From: Acanthopleura granulata | Lineage: Eukaryota; Mollusca; Polyplacophora; Chitonida; Chitonidae | Length of the DNA stretch: 64,000 nt | Direction: 5' to 3' | Assembly: GCA_016165875.1 (NCBI GenBank) | Contig: JABBOT010000012.1 | Span: 14,019,822 to 14,083,821 of the forward strand | Part shown: positions 12,891 to 23,387 of the stretch, one piece after another | How positions within the stretch are numbered: position 1 is the first letter of the stretch | Layout of the letters: each line of letters begins with the position of its first letter | The notes under the pieces: generated by a model | Told to the model about the DNA's origin: nothing | Database searches by the model: none | What the model saw: only the letters and a program-made list of their open reading frames with translations | Program-made: the position numbers and the translations under genes

Positions 12891-15800
12891 ATTTGAAAAC
12901 AAAGCATGAGTCAGGAAATCTATGGTAAAATAAGCACCTGATGACTGACTTGGCATTAACTGTGGCAGACTGTCAATAGGTGGACATTGGCCTGAATAGA
13001 CGTAACAGATTAACCATATTTACACACATGTAAGCATGGAATTAAGCCAATGGTTCTGATATGACGCATGTGATACTGCATAATGATATAGCTTATTATA
13101 GAGCATAATTTATGGTGGAGTCAGAGGATCAAACTGTAGGTTAGATTGTACTCTGACTTGGCCTTGTTTTACCAGAATAGAGGATATACATACCCAGACC
13201 TATATCAGTCTGATTACCATAAACCACCAGTTGGATGCATTTGTGGGAGACATGTATTTGTTTGTGGCTAAATATGTAGTTGTCAGTGTGAATCGACTGG
13301 CTGAGGACCGAGGAGGGTCAGTCAGTTTGCCACTCACGAAACTCCGATTATCTCCGCTATTATATGCGCGCTGCAATGTCAAGTGCACTCTGACTCTTCC
13401 ATTGCATTGTGTTATCAGTCGACAGAACAAACAAACAGCCCTCCTGTTTCAATGAACCCTGAGTTCAGTAACTTGATACTGTGTCAGACATGATTTTGCG
13501 GTGTAAAATTAGATCCCCACTCAGTGGCGCACAATGAAGGCTTTCTTCTCCAGATTTTAATGGAACCTTGAGATTTATTTTATACCTGTGGTAATTATAA
13601 ACTTGGAATTGTTTGTCTGTTGACTGTCACCAGTGGACCTGCGGAGCATTGTTCTATCCGCTCCTTTTCAACTACATGTAGATCTGAGCACACCATCGAA
13701 CTGTTGAACAGAAGTGTGATGGTTTACAGGGAGGAGGAATAAGAGGGGGACATAAAGGGCTGCATTGTTTGTTATGATATATGAAAGCAGATTAAACAAC
13801 TTTTCTTGTACTACTTACAAATGAAAAAGCAGTCTTTGAATGTTTTGGTTTCAGGTTTCAGTCATTCAATCGTTTTCGAAGATATTATATGGTTTTTGCA
13901 AAAAATAATTTATGCTCTCATCTCAAGCATTTAAATGTCACCATTAAATAAGCAACAGCTTAAATGTGAAATAGGCCTGGGAATAAAAAATATTAATATA
14001 AGATGTAACATTTAGAATATATTGTTTGCTTTCACTATAAAGCTTTGATTCAGCTATTAATATGGCTTATATTTGGCTGCTATGTCCATAAAGACATATA
14101 TAGCTTTTGGAAAAGTTTTGAACCTCATGATTTGGATGATCTGTTTTATACTTTTAATCAGACTGCAGTATGTGATTTTGAGGATGATAGACACTATTTA
14201 AATGTTCATTGCATGTATAAGCTTGTACTAAATCGTGGCATCTGTTACAAAATTAAGTTTTCTTAACAAAGAAACAATTTATTTGAAATTTAGTTTGTGA
14301 TGAAGAAGTGATGATAAAAAATTTTGCTGGCTTAGTATGATTTCAGAATTTGGGATTTCTTGTCACTTTATTAAGAAAAGGAATCAGTCTTTACGATTTG
14401 AAGTTTTATAGTTGTAATTGACTGATAAAAGTGAAAGAAATCATTTTTTTTCTTGGCTTTCATCTGGCTTAATGTCCAGTAATGACAAATTAGTAACCTG
14501 TACAGGACATTTTTGGTGAGATTATGGACTGGAACTGGCTTGGATGGGGGAACTTATGGCTGGGATTGGAGGTTTTACATGTGAGCACTCAATCATAGTA
14601 CAGCACTCAAATATGTTCAATTGACAGGTGTCCCAGCTGATCGCCCAGTTATCTCCAACTTACCCCCACATTCCTGATACTCCCACATTTTCTTGCAGCT
14701 AGGACTGTGTCACACACCTTTCTGATTGGAAATAAGGTCAAAAGTTACATGCCCCTGGTGTGGAAGCATGGAGATAGCTGCCTGTGAGTCACTCAGCAAA
14801 CACAGTATTATTGGTTGATCATCAGAATATAAGCACATCAACTCCAAGTTTAAGTAAACACAGTTTATTTGTTGTGTGTTTTCAGTGAGCTGATTTGTGG
14901 TAAGAGAAGGATCCTAAGGTGCAAAAAACATGACAGGTGGAAGCCAATCCTTCACGTAATATACGTAATGTCACAAATAGAGAATTACAGGCAATACCTG
15001 CCTTTTAGATACTGGTGCTATATATTGGTACCTTTGTTGGCTATGGCTGAACATTCATGCAGTGTAAATCTCCACCCAACCTCCTGCTTATTGAATGACA
15101 TCAGGACATAATACAGGCCATGTATCAACCGGTTTATCCATTATAAGTGTCCTGTCATTCGGACAACAAGAAAATGTGGTATAAAAAGAATCTTATTTGT
15201 ATGCTGTATAATACTCCAAAAATAGTTTCCCCTATATGTATTACTTCAAGCCTGGTATGTCATGCAAACTACGTTGAAGCATGGAAATCTGTGGCAGTAT
15301 TGATAAATGTACTACTAAGGCAGCTACGGTCACAAAGGATCTGTGATAATTTGTATACAGCTGGCACTGGTTCTATAGGATGAGTAACTAAAAAGATCCG
15401 AATAACTTCACTTCTTTGTACATGGTATTACTTATTCACAGTAAACAGCTGTTCAGCTTGAAGAATTTCAAGTGTAACGTAGCTCTACTGAGGAATGAAC
15501 ATGTATAACAAGTTGATTTACATGCCATCACCATGGTTTGTGATACATCAGAAAATATCGTGACCCTCAAGGATGAACAGGGTTATTACCCCTTGTCCTA
15601 CTGTGGCCAAACAACGTTGTCACAGTCTTGTTCACCTGTCAGTGAGTTCACAACAGAAATATCTTGATAATGGAATAAACTATCTTTATTAAATTTGGGA
15701 AACTTTGTTTATCTCCTGTCCTGAAGGAAGACAACTGAAAATAAGATTTCTTGGAATTTCCTTTACTCACCGTTGAGCTTCTCTCTGTCTGAATCCGTAT

Positions 15801-16249
15801 TTGGCTTGCTAGCATTATATGACCATGCATCCATGAACAATATTATGCTGACATTTGACATTTCGTTTTGTGGAGGGAATTCATTTATCGCTTAATTTTA
15901 AGTATATTATGAAACTTTTTGAAAAAATTTAGCTGACCTTTGGCCTCAGCTCAGCATTCATATATTACTTGAAAACAACATACATTATGACCCCAAAACT
16001 ACTGAGACACATGCAAAAAAACAGTTAACATATGGATTTACTGATTGGTCCCCGTACCTGATGAAATGAAAGTCAATCCAGATGATCTGTGATCTACCAT
16101 GAGATCTCAGTTGGCTTATGATGACCTGTTGAGTATGCAGTTTCTCCCAAAACTGCTAGCTGGTCAATAACAGTTTTTGTGATTGGGGCCATATTTTGAT
16201 AAGCTGCAGAGGTGTGGGATTTTGGTTGGTGCAGCTTCTTGGTGGTATT
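12891..16249. other. Intron-like stretch, nothing recognised
   Basis: AT-rich sequence without convincing exons. A small CpG cluster lies at about 13,270-13,380 (for example CCGAGGAGG and ATATGCGCGC). It may be a short unmethylated patch or a young insertion. Confidence 0.5.
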
Positions 16250-16840
16250 TCTTTCTTGATTTCTAGTGCCATAACTGAATGTTATCCTAGCACTTATTGG
16301 TGTATGCCCCAAGGTTTGCACAGAGTAAGACCTGTGGGCAGAAGAGAGTGTAGTATTTATGGGTATTTGCGCAAGTTTTAGACAGAGTAAACCCAGAGGA
16401 GTGTTATCCTGGTATTCATTGGTATTTGCCCAAGGCTGGGGAGAGTAGATAAATGGGCAGAAGAGAGTGCTATCCTGGTATTTGTGGATATTTACCTGCA
16501 TTTTGGTTAGAGTAGACCAATGGGCAGAATAAGGTATTTATCCTGGTATTTATTGTTATTTGCCCAAGCTTGGAGAGAGTAGACCAGTGAAGTGAAAATA
16601 GTGTTGTCCTGGTATCTGTTGGTTTTTTGCCAAAGTTTTGGTCAGAGAAGGCCAGTGAGATGTTTTTGGACAAGGTAAACCAGTGAGCTGATAATAGTGT
16701 TCTCTTGGTATTTATTGGAATTCCAGCAGTTTTTCAACAAAGTACACAAATTGAATATACTGCTCAGTTTTTATTGGTAGTTGTCCAAATTCTGTACAGA
16801 GTGCACCAGTGCTGTATTGTCCCAGAGAGTGGCAGTGGGC
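16250..16840. repeat. Degenerate ~66-bp minisatellite
   Basis: About eight units share the order TATCCTGGTATTTATTGG, TATTTGCCCAAG, AGAGTAGACCAGTG and GGCAGAA. Measured unit lengths between GTATT starts are 66, 68 and 66 bases. Unit length is close to a multiple of three, so a minus-strand frame (16,094-16,501) stays open through it and reads as repeated peptides. I regard that frame as an artefact of the array. Confidence 0.8.
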
Positions 16841-17249
16841 TGCATAGCTGGTTCAGTGAGATGTTTATGTGTACTTATGGTTGACAGGCTGGGCTGGTGG
16901 AGACACTAAGCAATAAACTGCTCTGACAGGACACCCTTGTGCATGATTTACTTCTTCCTGAACTTTTACAGCTGAACTTCTGACAAATCCTACCTGAGGG
17001 TTTGAGAATGGCAAATTTTATAACATATTAGTTTTCTGGTAATGGATACTTATAGTGCCAAGAGTGGTCTGATTAGATAAGAAATTTGTATGTTAATGAT
17101 CCTGTATCCAGCATGTGGTCAGGATACCCCTGTGAGCTGGAGAGTGGTGTAATCAAACAGGCTGTCAACACTGCACTCTTACCTATATATACCGCCTCCC
17201 TCCTACAGCCAGCGGTTTGTACCTGTGCCTTTGCTGTGTACTGCACCAT

Positions 17250-17307
17250 GATATGCCTGATGTATTGCCAGTGTGGTAATAAACACCAATAATTCATTCA
17301 TTCAGCA
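17250..17307 (+). mobile_element. 3' tail of a retroposon ending in (ATTC)n
   Basis: GATATGCCTGATGTATTGCC, then AGTGTGGTAATAAACACC, then ATTCATTCATTC. A related tail occurs at 58,105-58,165 (GATATGGCTGAATTGTTGCC, AGTGTGGAGTTAAG, ATTCATTCAT). The shared order suggests two copies of one retroposon family, distinct from the AATCAAATAAATA-tailed SINE. The upstream border is not clear. Confidence 0.5.
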
Positions 17308-17397
17308 TTTAGTTACAGGGAAATGGGGTTGGCAGAAAAGCACATTCTGTATTTCACCCAAAGGTGAGCTTATTTCAGGTAACGCATTTTGCTTTAT

Positions 17398-17530
17398 TCT
17401 GATTTATTCATCCACCTTATGGGTTAACTTGAGAGCCTTTTTAGTGAAATCTTACCAGACAAAGTTTAAGTGTTGACATCAGAAGTATCATTTTAAGGCC
17501 TCTAAGCTGTTCTGAATGTGCTTTTTACAG
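17398..17530. repeat. Dispersed repeat A, copy 2
   Basis: Diverged match in the same orientation to 1,461-1,605. Shared blocks are TCCACCTTAT, AACTTGAGAG, AAGTTTAAGTGTTG and ATCATTTTAAGG. There is no coding content. Confidence 0.55.
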
Positions 17531-17621
17531 GCCAGACTCAGCATGAAATATGGTACCTAAAGTTTATTCAGCAGCAGTATACAAATGTACATAAATACTG
17601 AATAATAAAATATGAATAATA

Positions 17622-17710
17622 ATAATAATGAACTTTATTTACAGAGGGTAATACGCACTGGATCAACATAGTAGTTGATCTCCCACTGAGGCCCTCTCTC
17701 TCACACATCC
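17622..17710 (-). mobile_element. Retroposon 3' end with (ATT)n tail
   Basis: Read on the minus strand the segment runs GAGGGCCTCAGTGGGAGATC ... CCCTCTGTAAATAAAGTTC and then (ATT)n. A short trinucleotide tail after AAATAAAG is typical of 3' ends of animal LINE-type elements and SINEs that use them. No reverse-transcriptase frame is present. Confidence 0.45.
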
Positions 17711-17955
17711 ACACAAACTTCATCCTGTAGGCCTGAGAAATGTATTAAAAAAATAGTTCAATCTGTTTATGTATGAGGTTTCTATAGATTCAAATAGTAT
17801 ATGCTATCTCTACTTGTACATGCTACATACTAATTTTAGCCTGGAGATCAATTTATCATTCATATTTGAACTTTTAGCGGCATTGAATTACTCTGTGTTG
17901 TTTTTAGCTCTGCTGGTCAACAACAGTAGAGTTTATTTATTAGCAGGTTCTCCAG

Positions 17956-18330
17956 CGTCTGTCTGTCTGTCTGGTGTCTGTTGAGTTTTCCTTCAAAACG
18001 CTACTCCTCTTAGAGTTTTTGTTCAATTTCAGTGAAACTTAGGTCAAGTGTAGACTACATCAAGATACATAATTCATAGTATTGATTTTTAATGTTGATG
18101 ATCAGTTGTAGACCTGTCTGTCTGTTCATTCAGTATATGTTAACATATCTTACAAAGCACTACTCTTCCTACAGCTTTTGGATGATTTCATTGAAAATTC
18201 TTTGGAGTGTAGACTACATCCAGATACAGAGATCATAGTATTGATTTTCCTTTTCGATGATTGGTAGTCCATGTGTCTGTCTGCTCATACAGCAAATGTC
18301 AATATTTCTTTCAAAATGCTACATATTACT
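17956..18330. repeat. ~157-bp tandem repeat, about 2.4 units
   Basis: Units begin near 17,956, 18,112 and 18,270 with GTCTGTCTG-like sequence. They continue through AAACGCTACTCCTC or AAGCACTACTCTTC, then GTGTAGACTACATC, AGATACA and ATAGTATTGATTTT. The period is near 157 bases. The spacing is in the mono-nucleosome range and could be a seed of satellite DNA, or tandem copies within a transposon. The last unit fades out. Confidence 0.7.
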
Positions 18331-20114
18331 GTTAGAATTTTGTCCACTTTTAATATTTGCTAGTATTGATTTTACACTTTTACATATATAATTTTGTAAT
18401 CGACTCCATGATAATTTTGCCCCATCCAGTAGAGCTACTTTCTCATCAGAGACTCTGGTTTTTATTATTAGTATTATTAATGTAATAGCTAATTAGGCCA
18501 TACAAGTGTATCCCTTGATTCTTCTACAATTCTACCTCCCACACTTTTTATTCATTTAGTACGGCTGATGCCCCCATAATTAGATAAAAGTTTGTCACAC
18601 TGATGCATATCTCGCTAGAAGCAAGTTACTACCAGTTCACGAAAAACTCTATTTTACCTAAAAATAATGATAATGTCCACTGCTGCTTGATAATAAGTGT
18701 CAGTTTTTTTTTTGGGGGGGGGGTTGTGGGGAGGGGGGTATTTTCGCACCAAGTCATACTGGCGCTGTGTTTGTGACATTCTTACTTGACAGTGCAGAAC
18801 AGTGATTCACTCACTTGTCATGGCCTATATGCTATCTTAAAGTAAAAACACAACAAGAAGTTGCCCATTCATAATCAGTGTAGGTGATACTATTAATTAT
18901 TACACTTTTACTCAACACAGCACTGACCTTACACGCCCCATTCTGTGTAAATCTTATTTGCATAGTAACTTTTTTTGAGGTAAAAATATTGCCTTATGAG
19001 AGTACGTCAACTCAGGAACAGGCCATTCATTAAAAAAAACATCATGATATGGACATGGCAAAGTGGACTGTCTCGTTGTGATATTAATGTTGTTTAGACA
19101 ACAACAGACACGAGCCTAAGGCTGGCTGAATTTGTATTCTTTTTTATTCATTTTCCTCCCTCTGTTCATTTTACTTTTCTTTTCTTTTTCATTTTTCTGT
19201 GTTCTTAGGCTCCATTCCCAGTAACAAGCCGTAGGCTCTCATTTTATAAATTTCTTTCTGATGTATAACTAATTGATGACTTCACTCATTTGCATTGCAC
19301 ATGGGTCATACTTAAATGTTATTCCTACATATCTTGGCAAGTGACCAATATCTGGTGACAAGTTAGATTTTAGTGGTGGTAAGTCATGTTTTCAAAAAGC
19401 AATTTTACCTTTCAATATTACCAATATACAATTTGACATCTCTGTCTTCCTTAAAATAATAGAAATAAAAATATATTGGCAACATTAGTGTAAACATGTG
19501 TCAGTTACATGGTAATTTTAGCATGCTTTAGACATTTATGTTGTACAGTTCTTGTTGATAAAAAGTAATTTGATGTCTAAAGCTAAAGTTGCACATGAAA
19601 GTGGTTATGAAGTTTGGCTTATGCGCATGTGGTGTTGTAGTGAGATTGGTAATGTGCTGAGGATATACGATCTGTGGTTTACTGAGAACCTGATGCAGGG
19701 TTTCCTGTCAACCATTGATTGATGCTGCCCACAAAGTTCACTCGAGCAATCAACCAACCACTGTATATAATCCTGTAAAGGTCAAACTACAAAGGTTTAG
19801 GTGAAATGTGAATCATTTACTCCAGAGTGTTGCCACAATGTACGGCATCATTGAACAATAATGTGTGCCTAATTAATGGGACGTTTTCTCTGTGTGTGGC
19901 ATTTCTCTCTCCTTGGGCTACATGGTTTGGTTGAGTAGAAATAGTGTGAAATATTATGAGTAGAAATATTGTGAATATGAGCCATAACTTGAAAAAATAA
20001 CTTTACAAAAGCATTTTAAAATTGCCCTTTCCAATACTCTTTCAAAAGAATAAATGAGCCTGTAAATGTGCTATGATTTTGTTTGCTAAGTGCATGTAAC
20101 ATTCATCTGTATCA
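18331..20114. other. Intron-like stretch with a G-rich tract
   Basis: AT-rich sequence. At 18,705-18,740 a T run is followed by about ten G residues, then GTTGTGGGGAGGGGGG, which could form a G-quadruplex on the plus strand. No exon is recognised. Confidence 0.5.
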
Positions 20115-20760
20115 TGAATAGTCCTGTCCACTGATCCGTAGCATAGGGCATTGATACATAGCAGGAATTGTCCAATTCATTAATCCATAGCCTGGTGTGC
20201 CCAGGGAATCCACTGACATCTAGCATGAATCGTCTGCTTTATTGTTTGATAGCAGGGATCATTCACTCACTTCAGTTAAAATCCACTTCATGTTCATCTG
20301 TGTCATGAATAGTCAAGTTTTTCGATCTGTAGTAAGGATCATCCAATCTGTTGATCTGTAGCATGGATCCTCCAGTGTACTGATCTGTAGCATGGATCAT
20401 CCAATCTACTGTTACGTACCATAGATCGCCCAATCTATTGATCTGTACCATAGATTATTCAATCTATTGATTCGTACTATAGATTGTCTAATCTGTGGAT
20501 TTGTACCATAGATCATCCAATCTATTGATTCGTACCATACATCATCCACTCTATTGATTTGTACCATAAATAGTCCAGTCTGTTAATTCATACCATAGAT
20601 CATTCAATCTGTTGATTCATACCATAGATCGTCCAATCTATTCATCTGTAGCATGAATCATCAAATCTACTGATACGTGTATGTAATATAGATCGTCCAA
20701 TCTATTGATTTGTACCATAGATCGCCCAATCTACTGATCTGTAGCATGGTGTCAGCCAAT
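20115..20760. repeat. 29-bp minisatellite
   Basis: About 22 units resemble CAATCTATTGATTCGTACCA plus TAGATCGTC. At least seven consecutive units between about 20,425 and 20,640 are exactly 29 bases long. The left part is more diverged and the right part includes insertions. The unit contains the small inverted pair AGAT...ATCT. Because 29 is not a multiple of three, no frame stays open. The array ends about 250 bases before the exon candidate at 21,016. Confidence 0.85.
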
Positions 20761-21015
20761 TTACTGAGCCAGCAGGATAAGCCCCGCACTGTTTTGGAAT
20801 TCCAGTGTAGCTGAAATCTTATGTTATGCTGTTGTGGCCTTGAAGATGCCGAGTTTATTGTTTTAGAACGGTAGAGTCAGTTGTGTCCCAGGAGCCCTAG
20901 TGCAGGGCTGTGATTTGTTCCTCCCAGCCAGATTTAGAGCACATGGACAAATATGAGGGGAGAACTGAATTCGTATAGGGGAATTCCATGTCAGTGTATT
21001 GGGCCTGTACTGCAG

Positions 21016-21162
21016 ATCTGTCAGGGGCGGCAGCGTACAGAGCTAGTGTTACCACTACCCGTCACCCCCAGTCAGTCTCCTTCTGGAGCCAAACTTGATG
21101 ATTTCCATACTAGACTGACCCAAGTAATGCAGGTTCCTTGGGTCTCCAGCATTTGGCTTTAA
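21016..21162 (+). CDS. Weak candidate coding exon, unidentified
   Basis: GGCCTGTACTGCAG provides an acceptor, after which a frame reads ICQGRQRTELVLPLPV and onward. It can end at a donor CAG/GTTCCT (21,133), giving a 117-base phase-0 exon, or run to a TAA at 21,160-21,162. Codon third positions are richer in G and C than the flanks. The phase would permit joining to the 31,074 exon. I do not recognise the peptide. Chance is a serious alternative. Confidence 0.3.
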   Translation: MCQGRQRTELVLPLPVTPSQSPSGAKLDDFHTRLTQVMQVPWVSSIWL

Positions 21163-21475
21163 TTCCTTCATTGTCGCAAACTCCATTATCCTAATTCAGG
21201 CGCTGTGAAAGCACTCCCTTGCGTCGGCAGTACAATAGAAGCAGGGCCGTTAACTTTGTTTTGGTATTCAGGGCATTATGAACGTCACTTCTTCCACTAG
21301 ATTTGACACCCCACATTCCAGCATACAGTTGTGGGTAGGTTTTTTTTTCCTACCTTCAGGTGGCACAAATTTTTTTTCGTTCAAAACACCTTGCATTCAA
21401 GGAAATTGGAATTGTGTGGGTGTGAAATATGGCTTGGTGGACTGAAGCTTTTGTTTTAGTCAACTGACATTTCAT

Positions 21476-21667
21476 TCACAGAGTATAATGATGGTCAATG
21501 AGGCTTGTTCCCTGTGGCATCTCAGCTATGTCTACCAGCGTTTGAAGTTCCTGTGAGACAGAAACGATGTAGTTCTGCTCCATCTCTTGTGGCCAGTACT
21601 GGTCAGAGTAAGCCTTGTACAGGTGCTCAGCCAGGTTAACCTGACCTTCCTGTCCACTTCTATACAC
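21476..21667 (-). CDS. Candidate 3'-terminal coding exon, unidentified protein
   Basis: On the minus strand a frame of 63 sense codons ends in TGA at 21,478-21,476. It follows an acceptor-like TATGTGTAG, and an in-frame stop lies just upstream, so the coding part must start at or after 21,667. Alternative acceptors are GGACAG and GGTCAG slightly inside. The peptide contains GQVNLAEHLYKAYSDQYW and later VSVSQELQTLVDIAEM, typical of a soluble helical protein. Third codon positions favour C and G (CTG, CAG, GAC, AAC, TAC), unlike the AT-rich surroundings. I cannot assign a family. It would be the last exon of a minus-strand gene starting to the right, or a gene nested in a plus-strand intron. 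Confidence 0.5.
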   Translation of the reverse strand: MYRSGQEGQVNLAEHLYKAYSDQYWPQEMEQNYIVSVSQELQTLVDIAEMPQGTSLIDHHYTL

Positions 21668-23203
21668 CTACACATAGATCAGCCTCTGAAACACAGAGCA
21701 ACAGAAAAACATAGCATATGAAGATTTAATACAAAAACAAACTGTGTATATGCATAAAACAGAAGACACTTTTCTCTAAAGGAAATCGTATCAACTCCAA
21801 AACTTGTAAACTGATCCCCATATTTGTTATATTTTCAAGAGACACTAAAATATTAATTAGTCTTACGTATCTAATCCCATTAAGAGTGTTTCTGGATGAT
21901 ATATCATTTATCTTTAATTGAATATACTGAAGTTATCTATAATACAATCTTGACTTTTGTTCATGACACTATAGATTGTCCCGAGGTCTGTAATGTATAC
22001 ATCTGAGGGGAAATTATCAGTACATGCATATTAATGAGTCCAGTCAAAGTGTTGAGATATGATTGATTATACTGCTGGTAGTATGTATGTTTAATCATGT
22101 TACCATGATGCTCAACAGTGTAACTTATACACTGTACATCCCTGTGACATGTAATTAAGTAAATTTTGTAACCGTTCCAGTTGGCTGGAATATAGAATAC
22201 CTTGCAACTTCAACTTGGAATGTCTTCTTTTTTTTTTTGTATATTTATGTGTGTTAGTAGTTTAAGTATATGTAACAGCTGTTAGCAGACATCACAGAAC
22301 TGTTGCTAAGGCCTCAGTAGCCTGATCGGATTTAGGATTTCCAAGAGATTTCTGTCAACATCGTGGTATCATTGGGCCTTCTGTTGATCAGGTCACCTAT
22401 GATCCTCAACCACCCACCCTCTCCTTCTCTGACTAACATTGGTATTATTTGAATGTAGCTGATCTTACTGCTCTTTTCACATGTTAATGCCACTTAACAT
22501 CACCATTTCACAAGTTTTGAAAGTCTGAAGAACAGGGCTTTATTTTGACTCGGTACTTCACGATTTTCCACTCCTTGTGTATTATTTTGGGCTTAATTGT
22601 TGTAACATCAACTAGATTTAAGTGTCATCAAGGTCAGAAAAAGTGTTGGATATTCTTTTCAGAAATGTTTTGCTGTATTTTCCTTTGGACCATTTATGTA
22701 GCTGGAGTGTAAATATTAAGTGAGGTTTGAGTTTTAGCGATAAACCATAAGCACTCACAGCACTGATTTGTATTATAGGAGTTGTCTAATGTTAACAGTC
22801 CTCAGAAGTATTAAACCGTACAGATTGTGTTATATACTGACTAAACATGGCCATGTGTTGGTGCTGGTTATGTTCAGATGTGGTCATGTCAACCAGACTT
22901 GGCACATTCCTCCACCAAATCTGGTGGTTACTCAACACCAGCCTTACAACAGTATCCCCTCTTAACTGTGGCGTTTGGTTTTGTTTGGCCAAACCCTTTT
23001 GTGATGAAAAACTTAGCTGCCATATCGTAACGAGGTCTGTTACTAGCAACTTCAAGTGTATAAAGTCAAGAGGAAATTCCTGAGAGTAGGGTTAAGGCAG
23101 TGGGCGAATAAGGCTGCCTTGTGGGAGAAATTGTGCTGATCATTCTGATGACATTGCCACAGAATTTGGGTCTGTGTTCATCTGCACTACACTTACCATA
23201 AAT
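21668..23203. other. Intron-like stretch, nothing recognised
   Basis: AT-rich, no convincing exon on either strand. Overlapping open frames near 22.79-23.08 kb on both strands lack splice signals. A minus-strand GTAAGT donor-like site occurs at 23,194-23,189, next to the MITE. Confidence 0.45.
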
Positions 23204-23387
23204 CTTCAACCTTTTCAACCAGTAAAGCACATAGATCAGTTATGAAAATGATGCTAAAAATGATTCTTTTATGTGGTTAAAGATTTCATAAAGCTTCATA
23301 AAACTGAGCATATTATTTTTCTACACCCTATAGCTCTTTCAGAATGTTTCTAAATATTGGTTGCAGAGGTGGTTGAAAAGGTTAAAA
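23204..23387. mobile_element. MITE-like element, copy 1 (184 bp)
   Basis: It begins CTTCAACCTTTTCAACCA and ends TGGTTGAAAAGGTTAAA, which are near-perfect terminal inverted repeats of about 17 bases. The interior matches the copy at 30,058-30,255 in order: AAAATGAT, GTGGTTAAAGAT, CTACACCCTATAG, AATGTTTC and GGTTGCAGAGGTGG. It has no coding capacity. The short length, inverted ends and second copy point to a non-autonomous DNA transposon. I could not define a target-site duplication. Confidence 0.7.

Noticed and set aside
16094..16501. 135-codon minus-strand frame
   Set aside because: It is a reading through the ~66-bp array with no splice or start context.
20115..20760. CRISPR-like array (29-base units)
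   Set aside because: Units are contiguous with no unique spacers, are diverged throughout, and the DNA is clearly eukaryotic.
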